Below, piece by piece: positions 34,983-46,598 of a DNA stretch of 64,000 nt. The position numbers and the translations under genes are program-made. The stretch's first letter is position 1; every line of letters starts with the position of its first letter. The stretch is taken from contig NC_071389.1 in NCBI RefSeq assembly GCF_022682495.2, forward strand, positions 10,593,199-10,657,198, read 5' to 3'. This DNA is from Desmodus rotundus. Lineage: Eukaryota; Chordata; Mammalia; Chiroptera; Phyllostomidae. A model generated the notes under the pieces. It was not told the origin of the DNA. It did not search any database and saw only the letters and a program-made list of their open reading frames with translations.

Positions 34983-35128
34983 TCACCCAGCTCCTCATCT
35001 TCCTCCTCCTGCTCCCTCCCTTCCCCTGCCCTCCCACTGCCTCCACCCATCAGCAGTTAATTCCTCGGAAACTTTCCTTGGGAGCAATTTCCACTTCTTA
35101 TTAAGCCCGCTGCGCCAGCCTAGCTCGG
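34983..35128 (+). repeat. Source copy of a 146-bp duplicated segment
   Basis: Matches 38263-38408 in direct orientation, 3280 bp away, with only two differences in 146 bp. The left half is C/T-rich. The right half (gttaattcctcggaaactt, cttattaagcccgctgcg) is AT-mixed and resembles regulatory sequence. Confidence 0.95.
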
Positions 35129-36464
35129 TGCTATCTGGCTCCCCACAGAAGGGAAGACAGCTGACGCTTGCCTGGAATAGCAGAGGTGACAGTGAGGGGG
35201 GGTGCCGCTCCTGGGATTACGATAAGGAGGGCTCACAGGCCGTTTGGTATGCCAGCCCAGGCCACACGCCTTACCTTCCATATTGGGGTGACAAAGATGA
35301 TTCTCCATGCTGGTCCCTATCTCCTATCGAGACCAAACATTCAAATGCAGCCCTGCGTCTTGGTTAAACCCCACCCCGCCCCTGCGAGACCCGCCACCTC
35401 CGAGGGAACGGGACCTTGTGATTTGAAAGGAGAACATTTTAATTGAAGTAGCCAGGTCATTCCTTCCGTGTGACTCTCAGATTTAATGAAAAAATGAAGC
35501 CGGTTTTGAAGCCAGGTGTGCGTGTGGGGTGCGGGGAGAGGCGGGGACTGGGAGGTATTTGTTTGGTTGGCTCTGCAAAGGCCTTAGTCTCTCAGGAAGG
35601 TTCTGGACAAGGGCACCGCGTCCCGACCCGCTTGCCAGGTGCTCTGATCTCCAAGTGGTGAAATCAGGAGTGAGTTCTCCGTGCAGGAGGACCAGCTTGA
35701 CCCAAAAGAGGGTGGGGGAGGGGATGCAAGGGGGGAGCGTGACTTCACCTCCCATCTTCATAAAATTTCACCAAAGAAGAAAAAGGCTTCGGGAAGGTTT
35801 GGGTTCTTTTTCTTTATTATTATTATGTTTTAGGGTTTCGGAATTGTTTTCCGGGTTTGGAGTCTGTCAGCAGAATATTTATTGTACTTCATGGTGCATT
35901 AGTGACAAGATTGTCTCCCCTTTCCACAGCGCACTTCAACCCCCCTGTCTTTCTGGAAGGAGGGTATGTTAAGTAGGAGGATTTCTTTTTTGCCAAAGTC
36001 AGCAGCTGTGGCAAAGACGCCCCAACTCCCGGAACTCCGGCTGCCGTGGCATTGCCCACGGGGCTTCGGGGAGGGAATGGGGAGGCTCCCTGGCTGGGCC
36101 TGGAACCCACCTCTGTCCTCATCCATCTCAGCTGCTGTCCCCCCCAGCACCTCCCAAATTCTTCAGATGGGAGCCCCTGTCCCTCCCATCTCCCCACCTC
36201 CCCCAGCAGGGCACCAAGCCCCCAGAGCACCTCAGTACCAACCGCAAATTGCAGCCTAGACAAGGTGGATTGCTGGCCAGCGGGAAAGAGCGGGGGAGGC
36301 CGGGGCGGGGAGCTGGCCTATCCTCCCCTCCCTCCCACAGGAGCAAAGGGACAAAGGGGCCGGAACAGAGAGGCTGGTCTCCCGGCCAGCTGCCCTGCCC
36401 ATGGCAGCTTCTCATACAGGTTTAGCAGGTCTGCCACAGAGGCAGAGGAGCGGCCCACAAGCCA

Positions 36465-36479
36465 CTAATTACAAATTAG
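36465..36479. promoter_or_regulatory. Symmetric homeodomain-like site
   Basis: A perfect inverted repeat ctaatt-aca-aattag, i.e. two facing TAATT cores, lies in otherwise GC-rich sequence. The spacing is longer than the classical paired-homeodomain P2/P3 dimer sites, so the binder is uncertain. Confidence 0.3.
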
Positions 36480-37286
36480 TTCAGGGAGGGAAAGGCTGGA
36501 GAAGGTGTCTCCAAGCTCAGGAGGAAATTCCTGCTCTGTCCGGGATGGGCCCAGAGCGAGCCCCAGGCCCAGGGCGCCGAGCACCGGGCTGGGCGGGAGA
36601 GGCCTGCGTGTCCTCTCACTCACGGGGTGGTGTCCAGTGGGCGGCTGCCTCTCTGAGCCTCCCTCTTCCCCACCGGTCAGCCAAGGGGTTGGGCTGGATC
36701 CCATCTAAGGGTACTCCTGATTCCACACTAACAATGGCCTGCGTTAACACCTGGTGAGAGCTGACGGGCGCCGGCGCCACCCTGTCCTATGTACCATCTC
36801 GCTGAGCCCTCGCAATGACACCATGGGCTGGGGGCTCTTATTGTCCTCATGGTCGTTGTGTGGGTGAAGGAGCCGGAGAGGGGACAGCCAGCGCCGCCAT
36901 CCTGCAGGCCATTGGCAATGCCTGTCCCCCATCCCGCCTGACCCCAGATCCCTCCCGGGACTCTTGGAAAGGCCATCTCAGTGGTTCTGCAGGTCTAGGA
37001 TTATACATTTATCTTCCAGCTTTCCCTCATCAACTAAAAGGAAAGAATCTTAAAGCCTCCTAGAGCGGTTGCTGCCCGCACCGCTATCAGCTGAAATGTA
37101 GACAGACCCAGGTCTGGGTCTTTAGTCCAGCAGCTGGGGAGGGGGCAGTGGGGGAGGCCACCCAGCCCAGTGTGGAGGCACCACCTGCCTACCAACTCCA
37201 TCATCACGCTCACCCCCCACCTCCTCCTCCAGACCCCGCATCCCACCAACCTCATCTCTCCTCCTACTGGCCCACTGTCTGGGGCG

Positions 37287-37398
37287 CAGCTCTCAACCTC
37301 GGCACTGTCGATGCCTTGAACTGGTAATCCTGGGATGTAGGGGCCGTCCTGTGCACCGTGGGATGTTGAGCAGCATCCTTGGCCACTACCCACTAGAG
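37287..37398 (-). repeat. MER20 hAT fragment, antisense
   Basis: gctctcaacctcggcactgt, then ggccgtcctgtgcaccgtgg and gccactacccactagagg. Confidence 0.8.
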
Positions 37399-37841
37399 GG
37401 TAAAAAGTACAGGGACCAGGAGACCCTGCTGCAAATGCCCCTTCTGCCACTCTGAGCGTGGGCTTAGGTGAACAGCAGAACCTCTCGAACGCTCAGTGTC
37501 CTCATCTGTCCAATGGGATGACATGACGAGAAAGCACGTGATCCAAGGCTCCCGTGAGATAAAGGCGGTGAGATGCGCACAAGGTGCTCAGCCAGCACCT
37601 GACATTGCACTTCACCAAGGAAATGGCTGTGGGCTGGAAGGAACAGCTCTGTCACCCATGGAAGCTTAGCATGACGGAAGTCCCTGGAGCTGGGTCTCCT
37701 GTCTTCATGGACTGGGAACAACACAGGCTGAAACAAGATGTGTCTTTGGACTTTGAGACTTGACCCTGAAGGCCTTGGAGGTCACGTTGTCCAGTTCTTT
37801 ATCTGAAGACCCCATGTCAAGGTTTGCTTCCTTTCATTAGA

Positions 37842-38056
37842 TCATCGGTCCCCAAGAAGGGGCCCCAGAAGCCATTAGGTAATGTTCAGAGACACTTTTG
37901 ATTGTCACAACTACGCAGGGGAGGAGGGGGAAGGTGCTTTGGCATCTAGGGAACAGCGGCTAGGGATGCTGCTAAGTATCCTGCAGTGCACAGGATGGCC
38001 CCTGCAACAAGGAATTACCCAGCCTAACAGGTCAATGGTACTTAGGCTGAGAGACC
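37842..38056 (+). mobile_element. MER20 hAT-type DNA transposon, near full length
   Basis: Order matches MER20: aatgttcagagacacttttg, ttgtcacaactacgcagggg, gcatctagggaacagcggct, gctgctaagtatcctgcagt and gcacaggatggcccctgcaa. Terminal repeats are decayed. Confidence 0.82.
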
Positions 38057-38262
38057 GTGCATCAGACTGATTAAACCCTCTTGCTTTCCTTTTTTGCTTT
38101 GGCCACTAGGAAGCTCAGAGCACTGTTTTATATTCAACAACCATAGTTTCTCTCAGCCTGTTTCTGATTCCACTCCTTCCCCCATAGCCATTTTCAGTTA
38201 CTCTGTATCTGCTTCTTTTATCTTGCGTTCAGTAGGCCTACAGGACTTTTGTCTCATTTGAA

Positions 38263-38434
38263 TCACCCAGCTCCTCATCTTCCTCCTCCTGCTCCCTCCC
38301 TTCTCCTGCCCTCCCACTGCCTCCACCCATCAGAAGTTAATTCCTCGGAAACTTTCCTTGGGAGCAATTTCCACTTCTTATTAAGCCCGCTGCGCCAGCC
38401 TAGCTCGGAAAACAATTCTGAAACCCTAAAACAT
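38263..38434 (+). repeat. Composite insertion: direct copy of 34983-35128 fused to an inverted copy of 35825-35853
   Basis: Positions 38263-38408 repeat 34983-35128 with 2 mismatches in 146. Positions 38406-38434 are the reverse complement of 35825-35853 with 1 mismatch in 29. The two parts share CGG at the join (38406-38408). No A-tail, terminal repeat or target duplication is present, so it is not a transposon. Confidence 0.93.
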
Positions 38435-38984
38435 GTTTTATTGTGACAGGGATAAGTGGGTATATGAACCAAACACAACCTAACTCCTGGGGTTTTTTTT
38501 TAAGTGATTTTAAAAGTTTTGTGTGACTTGCAGATGCATTTATAACTTAGTCCCTCCTCTCAACAGCGGTAGGGGACGAGCAGGTGAGGAAACGGGTTCA
38601 GCCAGGTGACCTGTGAGCAAACAGTGAAGCTGGGACTTACACACGACGAAAATGAAAAGTCAAAGAGGAAACAGGTCACACTGATTTGCTTAGCTAGGGA
38701 ATAACAATAATGCGATTCATCGTCTGAATTAACCAATTAATCCTCAGCCACCCTTTAAAAAATGACTCCATTTCTTCTTTAAAGATGAGGAAACCCAACA
38801 TCCCCACCCAGTCTGGGTGATCCACTGCGGTGTCCTCATCCAAACGCCAATTTTGGTTAATTCTGTGGCCTACACAGGCCTCAGGACCCAGACGGCAGAC
38901 ACACGGGACGCTGGCTGCCGTGTTTCCAGCCTGCCCCGCGTCGCCACGCCCCTGCCCTCTGCTCCACCACTGCCGGATGTCCAC

Positions 38985-39390
38985 GCCAGACTCCGTGCAT
39001 CCCAAACGGTCCGTCCTCACAATGGAATATCATGCGGCCTGAGAAGCCAGGCAGCCCGGAGGCGTGCTAGCACGTGGAGGAACCGGGACAACTTACGGCC
39101 GAGTGGGAGGGGCCAGGAGGCACCAACTGGCACATCCCATGTGAGTCCCTTCATAGGAAATGCTCGCAAGAGGCAAATCTGCAGAGGCGAGAGGAAAGAG
39201 CGGTTGTTTGGGCGGGGTGAGGGGAGGAATGGGTTCCCGTTCCTTTCCCAGCGGCGAGGACGGTCGCGAACCAGACTGGTGACAGCTGCACCACGTGGAT
39301 GCACTGAACGCCAGTTTCCTGCAGGTTAAGGTGGTTGAAACAGGGTGTTACATAGGAGTACTTTTCCACAAGTTTTTTCAATGTAAAAAC
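38985..39390 (+). repeat. L1 LINE 3' end
   Basis: cacaatggaatatcatgcgg, then atcccatgtgagtcccttca, gaaatgctcgcaagaggcaa, atctgcagaggcgagaggaa and ggttgtttgggcggggtg correspond to the L1 3' UTR-proximal region. Confidence 0.75.
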
Positions 39391-39490
39391 TAATGGAAGA
39401 AAGGACGAAAGGAGGGAAGGAAGGGAGGGGAGGAAGGAGGGTGGGAGGAAGGGAGGGAGGGAAAGAGGGAGAAAGAGGAAAAGGGAGAAC
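39390..39490 (+). repeat. Polypurine (GGAA/GGGA)n tract
   Basis: ggaaggaagggaggggagga-type sequence follows the L1 end directly, possibly grown from its A-rich tail. Confidence 0.9.
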
Positions 39491-39769
39491 CAGTCTGACT
39501 GGGCTGGGCCTGGCGGATATGAGCATCTCTTTCTTCCTTTTCATTTTATCTAATATTGAAATTCAGTTTGCACAACCAACCAACCAAAAGAAGAAGAAAC
39601 AAACAAGAAAAGCCCAAACCATCGGAACAGCTGAAGCCTTGCTGACCTTGGCGAGAATCAACAGGTCAAAAAGCTGAGCTGGTCGGTCCGTCAAAGGGTT
39701 ATTTTGTCTACACAACACAGCGCAGCTGGTTCAAAGTTTGGGGTTTTGTTTTCTTTTCCCTCGCTTCAA

Positions 39770-39960
39770 CTGGCTGCTCGCACTGGGCGAATATGCAATT
39801 TGAGAATGACTGGGAAAAATAATATTTTTACTCAAGCCCAGGTTTCCAAATTGCCCAATTAATAGACGCGGGAATGTCCTTTCTTGGAAGGATCTGACCG
39901 CAGGCAATTGGAGCCAAAGCAAGCTTCGGTCCCGCTCCGAGCGGGGAAATGATGCCTACT
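39770..39960. promoter_or_regulatory. Candidate regulatory island upstream of PAX7
   Basis: Repeat-free, AT-rich patch with gaatatgcaatttgag (octamer-like), aaataatatttttactc, ttgcccaattaatagacg and gcaggcaattggagcc. Function is inferred from composition and motif clustering. Confidence 0.3.
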
Positions 39961-40054
39961 GGGTTCCACTCTTCCCTGGGGCTTTTGCGTAACAGGTGTG
40001 CCAGGGGCTCATCCCAGCGTTATTTATCCTGCGGGGAGGGGAAAGCAACCAGAG

Positions 40055-40380
40055 TCTCCGGTGGGAATGGCTAATGAAACTGTGCTACGTCCCCACGATG
40101 GGACATCGTGTAGCTATTGCATAGGCTGTCGGCAAACAAACAGAAACTACGGACGTGAAGGTCTGTTTTCCTACAGACTTGAGTAAAACGGCACATGAGC
40201 CCATAGCGTCCTCGCGAACGCAGGGCCAGGGAAGATGCTGGCAGCAAATCCCTGTGAAGGCAGCGAACGGCTCCGTGATGGGCAGTCTTCTCCATTTGTG
40301 CTGCATACTTTGCAAAGAGCGAGTGCTGCTTTTATCAGTCAAAAACTTTTTTCCTTTCAAATACTTTCAGGGAATATATC
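40055..40380 (+). repeat. Possible L1 3' fragment
   Basis: atggctaatgaaactgtgct, acgatgggacatcgtgtagc and a later tttgtgctgcatactttg weakly follow L1 3' order. Considerably decayed. Confidence 0.4.
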
Positions 40381-40904
40381 AAGAACCAGGCTTCCCTTTG
40401 AAATGGCTTCCAGCTTGCCAGCGGCCTCATCGTTTGCTCTACGCCTGTCACCGCAGCCATGGAGGGGAAACCCAGATCACAGGCAGGGAAGCTTCTGGGC
40501 TGCGGGCTGCAGGCTGCTCCTGGCCACCTCCCAGAGATGCTGCCTCCCCCAGCCGAGAGCAGTAGAGAAAAGCTGGCCCTAGAGAGGCAGTGGGGCTTTG
40601 GGGGACACACGGCCTCCCTGCAGAGAACCTCGTTCCTCTCCATTGGCTGGCTGCACCCAGGATGGTTTTGTCTCAGAGTCAGGAGCTTCCTTTTAGATCC
40701 AAGTGCAGGCAGGCATCCACCGATTCCACGCCTGGAGCTGCTGTGTGTCCTTGGGCAAGCCATTTGAACCACCAGTGAAGACAAATAGAGATTCAAATAG
40801 CGAGGGAGGGGCAAAGAGGAAGTCCTCGGGGGGCCCCTGCGCTGCCTGGGGTTCTACCTGTGTCCCTGTGGCTCTGGCTGATTATTGATCTGCCTGGACA
40901 ACCC

Positions 40905-41275
40905 TCTCAGGCAGATGCCACTGGACCCTTGAGGAGACAGGGGCTCAAAGAGGAAAAGCCTCCTGCCCAAAGTCGCACAGCTGGGAAACGGCAGAGTCAG
41001 GATTCGAGCCCAAGCCCCTCGGAACTGTTTCTCATTTTTGGGTCCACATTATCCCATCCGACTCAATAAACATTTGTGAAGAATCTGTAATAATAGTAAG
41101 CATCTATTATGCACCTACTAAGGGTCAGCCACTCGGCCAAGTGCTTTTCATACATCACCTCATTTAATCTTCCATCAGTCCCTGAGAGGGAGGCATTGTT
41201 GGCACCCCCAAAACAGAGGGGCAAACTGAGCCCCCCAGTAACACACAGCTGAAGCATCAGAGGGTCTGAACCCTG
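40905..41275 (-). repeat. Two MIR fragments, antisense
   Basis: First near 40905-41020 (ctgcccaaagtcgcacagct, ggcagagtcaggattcgagc). Second at 41095-41275 (tgcacctactaagggtcagc, atcacctcatttaatcttcc). Confidence 0.8.
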
Positions 41276-41835
41276 GAGTGTCAGATGTGGTGAAGATTGA
41301 GACCGTGAGCTCTATGGCTTGGGAATGACAGTTGGTATGTACATAGGACTGCGTAGGGTGAATTCTAAACCATGTGCCCCGGCGGAGTCAACCACAGGAA
41401 ATCGTGATCCCTGGCTCCGGCTTACGGCTGGGTGGGCCTAGAGCCGTCAGTGCGCTGAGTCTCCCCTTACTGGGCAGAGACCGTGGGAGCAGGGAGCCAT
41501 AGCCAGCTGTGAACTGATGGCCCCGTGACCCAGACGCAGGTCAGGGGATCAGGGGACACCACCCAGCTGCCGCAGACAAGGTAGGATGCTCTTTTCCTTG
41601 CCGACCATGGATGTGGCCCACCGAGAAAATGTAGGTGCTCACTCCTCAACCTCCTCCATACCATGGCCTTGGAGATGAACTGATGAGGCCTCTTGCAGTT
41701 GGAGGCAAATGGCTCAGCCCCCACACTCCTGCACACCCACCCAGGCTCCGGGAGATCCACATCTTGGCTCACCAAGTGGGAGGGTTGGCTCAGCAGGATC
41801 TCTCCACTGCCCTCTCCCACCCTCATCCTCTAGGG

Positions 41836-42023
41836 CAGGGGTGTCCAACCTTTTGGCGTCTCTGGGCCACACTGGAACAAGAAGAGTTGTCTTGAGCCAC
41901 ACATTAAATACACAAACACTAAGGAAAACTGATGAGCCAAAAAAAAAAAGGTTTTAAGTAAATTTATGATTTGGCGTTGGGCTGCATTCACAGCTATCCT
42001 GGGCCGCGGGTTGGACACCCCTG
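41836..42023 (+). mobile_element. Non-autonomous hAT DNA transposon, MER30-like, complete ends
   Basis: 188 bp bounded by perfect 15-bp terminal inverted repeats caggggtgtccaacc and ggttggacacccctg. The interior (ttttggcgtctctgggccac, gggctgcattcacagc) resembles the eutherian MER30 element as I remember it. A clean 8-bp target duplication was not found (ctctaggg versus ctagcgtt). No coding capacity. Confidence 0.85.
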
Positions 42024-42981
42024 CTAGCGTTTGCTTTTCACTTGAAGGGAAGGTAAAGAATTCACCTCTGAAGGACTCCCTTCAGTAAAGGCCTCCCAGT
42101 GTGTCCCAAGGAAGCTCCGCTTCAGTGTAGACTCCCAGCTCTAATGTAAAACCAGGGGTGTCCGTGAGCACGTGGGAAACGTTTGCCTTTCAGAGAGAAC
42201 GTTCGATTGGCCCACATTTTGCCATTCGTCACAACCCAGTATCAGCCAACGCTTTTCAGTTAACATCCTTCCCGAGACGAAGAAAACCAAAATCTGCTCT
42301 TTTTATCTGCACTCGGCTACCTCAGTCTGTAGGGCCCAGACTCGCCCACAAGCACACACACAGTCTCCTACAGCTCCATGGATTCCGTCCCTAAAATCAA
42401 TCAGTATGTGAGAAACTCCTCTGTGAACTGTCTTAACGATGCCCAGCTCTGGGGATTCAGGATGGAAGAGAATTTCCAGGTTTGAAATCGTGGAGGGAAG
42501 CTTACGAACCATCTAAGCCCACATTTAACAGGGGAGCACACGCAGACCTCAGGGGAAGTGACTTGTCCAAGGTCATCCTGTGGCCCTGCCGGAGTCCAAG
42601 TGGGGGCCCAGCCACTGCCCAGAGAGGTGCAGGAATAGAGGTCATTGTCTAAATTTCAAGGAGACAACCTCTCCATCCCCTAGGACAGCCAAGGAAGGGA
42701 ATCTTTGCAGGCACAATTGGCACAAAAAGTTTTCAAAGCCTTTCCTAACCTAATATATGTAAAGAAATCTTTGGAGAGTCATTCCCCATTAATCAGCTGT
42801 CAGCAGCGTTCTGAGGGAGAGGAGGGGAGGATAGGAAACACTAACTCATTTCCCAGAGCCCATTTGCGGGGCCTCAAAAATGTGTTTCGCAGAGCCAACC
42901 TCGTTGGGGGGCCACCTGAGAAAATGGCACATGCCTCTCGCCCTTAAGTACTCAACCGGCACGACGGTCCCTCTGATTTAG

Positions 42982-43160
42982 GGCCTCTCCCACATTAGCG
43001 AGCATCAGAATCATCTGGAAGGCTTGTTAAAATGGTTTGCTGCTTCCCACCCAGAGTTTCTGATTCTGCGAATCTGAGGGGAGCCTGAGAAGCCGCATTT
43101 CTAACACTTCCCCAAATGTGCTGATGCCCCTGGTGCGGGACCACACTTTCAAGAGTCAAC
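42982..43160 (+). mobile_element. MER5A-type hAT DNA transposon
   Basis: gagcatcagaatcatctgga, aggcttgttaaaatggttt, cagagtttctgattctgcga, agccgcatttctaacacttc and gcgggaccacactttcaaga follow MER5A order. Confidence 0.82.
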
Positions 43161-43849
43161 GTTCCAAGCCCCTGAAGCTACCTGAGTGGATGGGGTAAAG
43201 GGGCGAGAAGAAAACTTTATTCATCTGGCAGCAGGAGTGTGGAGCAGTTGAGCAAGAGTCAAGGTCAAGCAGAGGTGGTTGGCCCCGGAGCTTTCCATAA
43301 ACTCCAAGAGTGCCACCTGCCCGTTCCTGCTGCCCCCTGGGGCTGGCGCATGGCGGGTGGCCCATAAATGTGTGTTTCTGGAGCGGCCATTGTTGTAGGG
43401 TAGTGGTAGTTCACACTCGGTGGAAAGAAAGGGTCAGATGGCACAGGGGCTATGGGAACATTGGAGTGACCCCTGAATCTCACTTCTTTGCCTTGATGTG
43501 GGGTCGGGGTAACTCGCCTCTGAGGCATGAACAGGGGCCCGAAGTCGCCTCCTGTCATTGCAATGATTTCCACTCTGGTGTCCTTATTTTCACAAGTTAC
43601 AATTCTCGTTCTAAAAAAGCGCTGTTTACTGCTTGGAGGGAAGAAGGAGAAAGTAAATATCATCCATCATCTCACCTCTTAGTAGGATTCACTGATCATT
43701 TGGGTACACCTTCTTCTAGGTTTTTCTTCTAGACATCCGTATAATTTTTTTTTTGAGATGGGATCATGCAGTTTGGGAAGCTGCCTCTCTTCACTCAATG
43801 TTTCATGAACACTTGTCAGGTCTTTAAAAGTTCTGAGAGGTAGTTCAGC

Positions 43850-44070
43850 GAAGAACCCGGACCCTGGAGTCAGACTACCTGAGTTCACGTTGGTACGTGC
43901 CACTCACAAGGTAAGGGACCACGGACCAGTCACTTAACCTCTCTCATGTTTCCACCGATATAATAGTAGTAGTTACCCCAAACAGTCATCGGGAGGATTG
44001 AGAGAGCCACCGTATTGAGGCATTTAGGACGGTTGCTAGCACGGAGCCAGGGAAGCATTATGCAAGCGTT
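43850..44070 (+). repeat. MIR SINE, well preserved
   Basis: accctggagtcagactacctg, cagtcacttaacctctctca, atcgggaggattgagagagc and gttgctagcacggagccagg cover nearly the full element. Confidence 0.88.
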
Positions 44071-44211
44071 ACCTCTTACGATGTATCTTTGTGATGGCTC
44101 CAGAGTATTCCAACATATAAATGTTTCAAAACATGTCTGCCAATACCTTACGGCTAAAGTTGTTTTTTCAAGTTTTCCTTATTATAAAAAAAAAAAAGAA
44201 GAAGAAGTTGT

Positions 44212-44349
44212 GCCCTGGCCAGTGTGGCTCAGGTGGTCGGAGCATCGTCCCATAAACCGGAAGGTCGAGGGTTCCATCTGGGTCAGGGCATGTGCCTGGG
44301 TTGTGGTTTCCGTCCCTGGTCAGGGCGAATACAAGAGGCGACCAATGCA

Positions 44350-44403
<54 letters not shown>

Positions 44404-44450
44404 ATGTTTCTCTCCTTCTCCCTCCCTTACCCTCTCTCTAAAACCACTAA
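44212..44450 (+). mobile_element. VES-type SINE with long (CT)n tail
   Basis: Starts gccctggccagtgtggctca, with tRNA-like arms gtcccataaaccggaaggtc and gagggttccatctgggtcag. A (CT)n run fills 44352-44403. The target duplication is unclear because both flanks are A-rich. Confidence 0.92.
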
Positions 44451-45534
44451 GCATGTCCTCAGATGAGGATTAAGAAAAACATTCTTTCTTTAAAAAAATT
44501 GTGATGAACACACTTACCAGTATGGCTCTGCACATACACACAACAAATCCCTAGAAGGACAAAGTGATATCCCAAGGACAGTTCTAAACATGTTAGAGCT
44601 TTTGAAACATACTTTGCAGGTTGCCCTTCAGGAAGCTGGTACCAATTTACTCTCTCACACACGGTCTGTCAGAAGCCCAGCTCCCAGAGCCATCAGCAAC
44701 CCTAGGTATCCTTTCCTCTCTTCCAACTGACACTTTCACGGGTGACGTGTCTCTCGCTGTTTTATTTGCCTGTCCCGGGTGTCTGGTAAGGCCGACCATT
44801 TTTCATGTTTCTAGCCTTCGCGATGTCTTTGATAAATTGCTGGTCCATGGCCTTTGCTGACAGTTGTCCATCACCCTTATTGATTTGCAAGAGCTCTTTA
44901 CATAGCAAAGACGTGAACCCTCTGCGGCAGAGACATTGAAAGCATTTTTGCCAGTTTGTCGTTGACTTCTCAGTTTGATTTTTGCGGGGTTCTTTCCCTG
45001 GGGTGTAACTTTGTTCCCATCAGATGCATTTGGTAACCAGGCAGGGAAGCCATACCTTCCTCCCCCATCAGCATCTTCCCTGCCAAGTTCCATCAGCCTG
45101 GGGCCCTTTTAAGTTTGTAGCCTGGAGCGGTCCCTTTGATTTACTGGCCCCTACACAATGAAAAACCCCAGATTGGAAAGTGGTCGATCCGGTCTTTCCA
45201 GAAGTCCTAGATGACCCCAAATCTGCTGGGCTCTCACTCCTGCTGGCTGCACAGGTCACAGGTCATCACGCCCCAGTGAGCCCCCAAAAAGGATAACTCA
45301 AGCCCCCTGGTGATAACAGTAGATGCCAGCCAACTGGTTTGGCTGCTCTAAATGTCCCTGATAGCGTTTGGTGGAATGCATGCAGGTTGTGGCCCAGGGC
45401 TGCAAGGGGAAGAGTGATATTCGCTGAGGACAAGTGATAAAAGCTGCCCTTTCCTGCGCCCTGCCAAGAGTCGGCCCCCAGACACGGGTTTTCTCTCCGG
45501 CAATCCCTCGCCAGCCAAGTGTTGCTCTGCTCAT

Positions 45535-45650
45535 TTCTTAAATGAGGAAATAAAACCCCAGAGAGGTTAAGTGACTTGCCCCAGGCAGCCCAGCTCATGA
45601 GGTTAAGATGGAGTCCGTCCCGTTGCAAAGCCTGGGTCCTATTGCAGAAC
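45535..45650 (-). repeat. MIR SINE, antisense
   Basis: tttcttaaatgaggaaataa, gagaggttaagtgacttgcc and ccaggcagcccagctcatga. Confidence 0.85.
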
Positions 45651-46598
45651 CCCACTCGCTGGACCACCTGCCTGTAACCCCCAGCTCTGCCAGCTGCGTG
45701 CCATGTGACGCCAGCAAAACCGCCTGTCCACCCTAATCCTGGGTGCCTTCTCCACCTGAGGGTGATGATAACCTGGCTTATACCACTCAATATTGAGGCA
45801 AGAATCGGGTTTTTAAAACACAAACACGAAAACCCTGTAAACTGTAAAGGGGCTCAGCTAAGGTACCAATGGCCCTTCATTCACGGAATGTAACTATTCA
45901 TTCACTCACACCCTCGCAATTGACGTCAGCTCGTGGGACCGTGTATGGACAGATACTTCTATTTCAGGGCAGATCTCCAGCCCCCTTCCCACATCCACAC
46001 TCATTCATTCATTCTCCGGGGGAGAGGCAGACAGTGTGTGCGACCTCAAGGAGCCCACACTGATGCACACACATGTATGTGGGTACACACCATGCACACA
46101 CGTGTGCACACACACATTCTCTCTTCCATTCAGGCATCTTTCTCTTCTATGGCTTTGAACCCCTGGCACTCCAAGGTCTCAGAGACACGGGATCCCGAGT
46201 TCACTTGAAACCAGGCCCCCACACCATCCCCCATGCTCCAATGATAAGTGGCACACGGCAGGGCCGTGCTCCCCTGAGCCCCCACACCTGGGATCCCAGG
46301 GAGCACAAGCGCGGCTCTGCCCTTTCCGAACGTGGCAGCCAGAAGAACCTCAGCTCCCTCCTGGCAGAGCATCCTGCAGAGGCAAAACAGGGCTGCTCCA
46401 GATCGCGTGCGTCTGCCCGGCAGACCAGATTCCTTTTTACCTCTAAACCAGCATCCCCCTGTGTCAACAAAGGCAAATCTCAAAAACATTACGTTGGGCA
46501 AGAAAGCAAGTTTCAGCCTGATGCCCACAGGATACCATATATAAACTGTAAAAACTACATATTTTAATGTAAATACGTAGTAAAATCATAAAAGCACA

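Larger units (their letters stand above)
43640..45010 (-). repeat. L1M-type LINE, antisense, broken by a MIR and a VES SINE
   Basis: The clearest part is 44800-44980: gataaattgctggtccatgg, cttattgatttgcaagagct and gtttgtcgttgacttctcag are old L1 3' sequence in reverse. Parts at 43660-43840 and 44075-44205 appear to be the same copy. Confidence 0.65.
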
